This document shows positions 61,719 through 64,000 of a stretch of DNA of 64,000 nucleotides, one piece after another (the stretch's first letter is position 1; the number at the start of each line of letters is the position of its first letter). Origin of the DNA: an uncultured Hyphomicrobiales bacterium (GTDB taxonomy: Bacteria; Pseudomonadota; Alphaproteobacteria; Rhizobiales; Beijerinckiaceae); contig CAINED010000024.1 of assembly GCA_903847605.1 (NCBI GenBank), positions 99,731-163,730 on the forward strand, given 5' to 3'. The translations under genes and the position numbers were made by a program. The notes under the pieces were generated by a model. That model searched no databases, had not been told where the DNA came from, and saw only the letters and a list, made by a program, of their open reading frames with translations.

Positions 61719-62068
61719 GCCATTAACTCCCCGTTAGTACTAACGAAGCGTTAACAGCCCGACGTCGCCGCGGCGAGCGCAGACTTTTCCTATAGTTAAC
61801 CTGGAACTTTCGGATCAGCCCAAGCGGGAATATTGTCGCCGATAGCAAGAGGGGGACCTTTTGCCCTGAAAATCGAAAGGGTCCGCTCGCCACACGAGCA
61901 GACTCTTTTGAGTGGATCTCCGCAGCTTCCGCACTACCTTTAAACGGGACAATCGGCGCCCGGCAAACTATAGCCTTCGATGCGGCAAGAGTTTGCTTCT
62001 GCAAGGCGCATCAAGGTGCCGCCCCTGGATTTGTTTCGTACTTCCGAAAGTTCTGAGCAGATTTAAGT
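61719..62068. other. 350-base intergenic region between MgtC-like and DUF6492-like genes
   Basis: It holds a perfect 14-bp palindrome CGTTAGTACTAACG at 61732-61745 just upstream of the MgtC-like start, overlapping a TTAA-N7-TTAG (61723-61737) that resembles a CtrA half-site pair, and a terminator-like hairpin at 61876-61909. I see no gene in the rest. Confidence 0.5.
61876..61909. terminator. Bidirectional terminator-like hairpin
   Basis: AAAGGGTCCGCTCG (61876-61889), loop CCACA, CGAGCAGACTCTTT (61895-61908) then T: a 14-bp stem with one G-T and one C-A mismatch. Placed about 160 bases downstream of the minus-strand DUF6492-like gene. Confidence 0.55.
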
Positions 62069-63133
62069 TTATCTACGCCCTGGCGCGGCGGCGCCCTTGC
62101 GGACGGCGAAAGCGAGATTTCCCGGCGTCGCCTTGACGACGACGCTCTTGATAACGGCGTGAGCCTCCGCCTGCGTCTTGACGAGACCATGCCTCTGCCA
62201 GAAGCCCGCAATTAACTGCCGGTCTGCTTCTGTCATTTTCATGCAGGCCAGCCAATGCACACCCGCAACACGGTTTGAGGGCTTCGCCTCGACGCGCTCG
62301 ATCCATTCGGCAGTTTGCCGGTGTTCGACCTCGTAGCTCCACAAAGTATCCGAATTCGTCTGTGTACCGGTCGCGAAGACATCGAGCGACCCATTACGCA
62401 GGATGACGAAGGCCTGATAGAGCATGAACTCCGTCACCCGATCAGCATGACCGGAAAACGACTGCAGGAATTCATCAAGCGCGCAATCTTCCTTTTCCTC
62501 GACGAAGGAAACCAGCTCACGTGCTCTCGCCGTCTCAAAGATAAAGGGCGTGACATTGAGGGCGGCGACCAGCGCATGAGCGGCTGCATCAAGCCCGAAA
62601 TAGTTGAGGCAAAACGCAAAAGATCGCGCAGAAGCTCCTCGCAGTTGCGAAACGGTCTGTAGCGATTGACCGGCGGCATTCAGAAAATCTGCAGTTGTGG
62701 TCGGCGCGATGAAATGATTCTTCGCATCAAGCACCATATAATGACTCTCCGCCACAACGCACGCTGCCTGCACTTTAAGTGCCTGCTGAGTGGTCCAGCC
62801 ATCAGTTATGGGCGAGCGAATGCCAAAATCCCGAGCGTTCAGAAGTCTAACCTGAAAGGCGGCTAGAATTTTATGCAACTCCCCTGCCCGTGCTGCAGGC
62901 AACTCAGAGTCTTCGTTCCAGATCAAATAGACAGAGCTAAAGGCGGCGCGATCTGCAAAACGCGCGAGCGACCGCGCCTGAATGAGCAGGAATTCGAGAT
63001 CGCGCTGACAGAAAATGCAGAGAACGCCGAGCGAGACATCATGAAATTCGATGGCTTTCGAATCGAAAACAATGCGTCTCTTTACTACCGGCTGACCTGC
63101 CTTTCCATTTAATGGAGAGGACATTGAACGCAT
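62069..63133 (-). CDS. DUF6492-like protein (putative glycosyltransferase-related)
   Basis: Up to 354 residues; ATG 63133 or ATG 63124. Central blocks VYLIWNEDSELP, RDFGIRSPITDGWTTQQALK, ESHYMVLDAKNHFIAP and VTEFMLYQAFVIL resemble DUF6492 proteins, whose fold is related to nucleotide-sugar transferases (a D-x-[KD] pair in place of DxD). The locus has no other sugar genes nearby. Substrate unknown. Confidence 0.65.
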   Translation of the reverse strand: MRSMSSPLNGKAGQPVVKRRIVFDSKAIEFHDVSLGVLCIFCQRDLEFLLIQARSLARFADRAAFSSVYLIWNEDSELPAARAGELHKILAAFQVRLLNARDFGIRSPITDGWTTQQALKVQAACVVAESHYMVLDAKNHFIAPTTTADFLNAAGQSLQTVSQLRGASARSFAFCLNYFGLDAAAHALVAALNVTPFIFETARARELVSFVEEKEDCALDEFLQSFSGHADRVTEFMLYQAFVILRNGSLDVFATGTQTNSDTLWSYEVEHRQTAEWIERVEAKPSNRVAGVHWLACMKMTEADRQLIAGFWQRHGLVKTQAEAHAVIKSVVVKATPGNLAFAVRKGAAAPGRR

Positions 63134-63286
63134 GAACTGGGTTACTCGACATTTAACATCCCACAGGTAATTAATGTCATACGGATTTACAATTGTCCAT
63201 AGAGGCTTGAATTTGCCAACTTTCCATAGGGGACATAGTTAATGGCGTGCGCAGGGACGAGGCCCGGCTTGCCGTCCAGCTGGAGT

Positions 63287-63478
63287 TGACCCGGTTCCGT
63301 GGACGGTTCACGGCTTGGGCGGGTCAGGTCAGCTCATTGTGTTTCCTTTCGTACTCAATCGGCGAGAGGTAACCCAGCGCCGAATGGCGGCGTGACGGGT
63401 TGTAGAAGCCCTCGATGAAGTGGAAGACGGCCATCCTGGCCTCGCTGTGTGAGCGGAAACGATGCCGGTCTGGCCTGC
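63287..63478 (-). pseudogene. 3' fragment of an IS3-family transposase (orfB) with right end
   Basis: On the minus strand, from about 63472 to TGA at 63324-63326, the frame reads RFRSHSEARMAVFHF ... EGFYNPSRRHSALGY ... IEYERKHNELT, the conserved end of IS3-family OrfB (integrase core with YNxxRxHSALGY). A candidate right terminal repeat TGACCCGGTTCCGTGGACGG starts at 63287. The 5' part of the element is missing. It is truncated by, or abuts, the next element. Confidence 0.75.
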
Positions 63479-63531
63479 TGCCGGTTTGATGGACACCGAG
63501 ATTGGGTGCTTCATGAAGCCGGAGGTATGCG

Positions 63532-63822
63532 ATGCAAAGGCGTAGGTTCAGTAAGGAGTTTAAGTTCGAAGCTGTCAGACTGGTTCGCGAGCGGGGCGTA
63601 AGTGTCGCTCAGGCGTCTCGGGACATTGATGTTCACGAGAACGTTCTTCGCAAGTGGATGAAGGAGTTCAGCTCCGATCCGAAGCAGGTCTTTCCCGGTC
63701 ATGGCCAGCAGAAGCCCGAACAGCTCGAGATCGACCGGTTGCGGCGAGAAGTCACGAAGCTCAAGGCGGAGCGCGACATCCTAAAAAAGGCCGCAGCCTA
63801 CTTCGCGAGGGAGTCGACATGA
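63532..63822 (+). CDS. IS3-family transposase OrfA
   Basis: 96 residues. RRRFSKEFKFEAVRLVRERG then VSVAQASRDIDVHENVLRKW form the helix-turn-helix; the C-terminal LEIDRLRREVTKLKAERDIL is a leucine zipper. The sequence CTAAAAAAGG near the end (63781-63790) contains the A AAA AAG slippery heptamer for programmed -1 frameshifting into orfB. Confidence 0.9.
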   Translation: MQRRRFSKEFKFEAVRLVRERGVSVAQASRDIDVHENVLRKWMKEFSSDPKQVFPGHGQQKPEQLEIDRLRREVTKLKAERDILKKAAAYFAREST

Positions 63823-64000
63823 AGTTCGGCTTTATCGCGAAGCACCGTTCGATCTGGCCGGTGGCATGGCTGTGCGAAGCACTGGGTGTCTCCCGTTCGG
63901 GATTCCACGCCTGGCTCGAACGCGGGCCAAGTGAGCGCGCCCGAACCGACGAAGCGCTGATGTCGACGATCCGATCGAGCTTCGTGACCAGCGCGCGAAC
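63819..64000 (+). CDS. IS3-family transposase OrfB (5' part)
   Basis: ATG 63819 overlaps the orfA stop. The visible part begins MKFGFIAKHRSIWPVAWLCE and ALGVSRSGFHAWLER, the standard OrfB N-terminus. The catalytic DDE core lies beyond the window. Confidence 0.88.
   Translation, partial: MKFGFIAKHRSIWPVAWLCEALGVSRSGFHAWLERGPSERARTDEALMSTIRSSFVTSAR

Larger units (their letters stand above)
63479..64000 (+). mobile_element. IS3-family insertion sequence, left part (runs off the window)
   Basis: A candidate left terminal repeat TGCCGGTTTGATGGACACC starts at 63479 and matches the end at 63287 in CCGGTT-nnn-TGGAC. orfA (63532-63822) and the start of orfB follow, with an A6G frameshift signal at 63784-63790. 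The element lies head to head with the truncated copy to its left, so one of them probably inserted into the other. Confidence 0.78.

Overview
The window is GC-rich bacterial chromosome. Several features point to an alphaproteobacterium of the order Hyphomicrobiales (Rhizobiales): the glnB-glnA pair behind a sigma-54-like promoter, the many orphan tripartite-tricarboxylate (Bug/TctC-type) binding proteins, a DUF3297 protein, an HWE-type histidine kinase and REP-like inverted repeats. The genus cannot be fixed from sequence alone. No rRNA, tRNA or CRISPR array was seen.

Layout. (1) 1-1415: the end of an unknown gene, a DTW-domain tRNA-modification protein and a Phd/PIN toxin-antitoxin pair. 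The pair has a near-perfect promoter whose -35 box lies in a 16-bp palindrome and whose predicted start makes a leaderless antitoxin mRNA. (2) 1498-20355: a Wzx/Wzy-type polysaccharide locus: GH5 glucanase, two GT4 transferases, heparinase-like protein, asparagine synthase, CapK-like adenylating enzyme, two methyltransferases, WecG/TagA transferase, flippase, two-domain hydrolase, Wzz/GumC co-polymerase and Wzy-like polymerase. No initiating phosphoglycosyl transferase or outer-membrane Wza is in the window. (3) 20359-35459: accessory catabolism: gentisate dioxygenase, ornithine cyclodeaminase-like enzyme, Bug proteins, GlcG-type proteins, a dihydroxyphthalate-decarboxylase-like binding protein, LLM flavin monooxygenase, VanA-like Rieske oxygenase, DUF1080 protein and amidase, broken by one AT-rich orphan gene (26840-27607). 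(4) 35578-40268: two tandem MFS/spermidine-synthase fusions whose membrane halves are almost identical and whose enzyme halves differ. (5) 40323-42479: HWE kinase and small protein divergent from a Crp/Fnr regulator. (6) 42513-51241: hydrolase, LLM enzyme, Bug protein, LVIVD protein, photolyase, SDR, Spy/CpxP-like protein and cysteine synthase. (7) 51266-57483: five promoters of identical design, four of them in front of copies of one 31-32 residue membrane microprotein. (8) 57520-61718: sulfurtransferase, glnB-glnA and an MgtC-like protein. (9) 62069-64000: a DUF6492-like protein and two head-to-head IS3-family copies, one truncated.

The most unusual item is region 7. Each of the five promoters has the dyad GTGCG-N4-CGCAC followed by ATC, then exactly 19 bases, then a -10-like hexamer. 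This puts the dyad centre at -41.5, the position used by class II activators of the CRP/FNR type. Four of these promoters lie 15-33 bases before an ORF encoding the same tiny one-helix membrane protein, and the fifth lies before a small exported protein. Three microprotein genes directly precede catabolic or uptake genes on the same strand (3-hydroxybenzoate 6-hydroxylase-like enzyme, FrsA-like hydrolase, BMP-family binding protein). I read this as a small regulon with a repeated microprotein family. Its activator and function are unknown.
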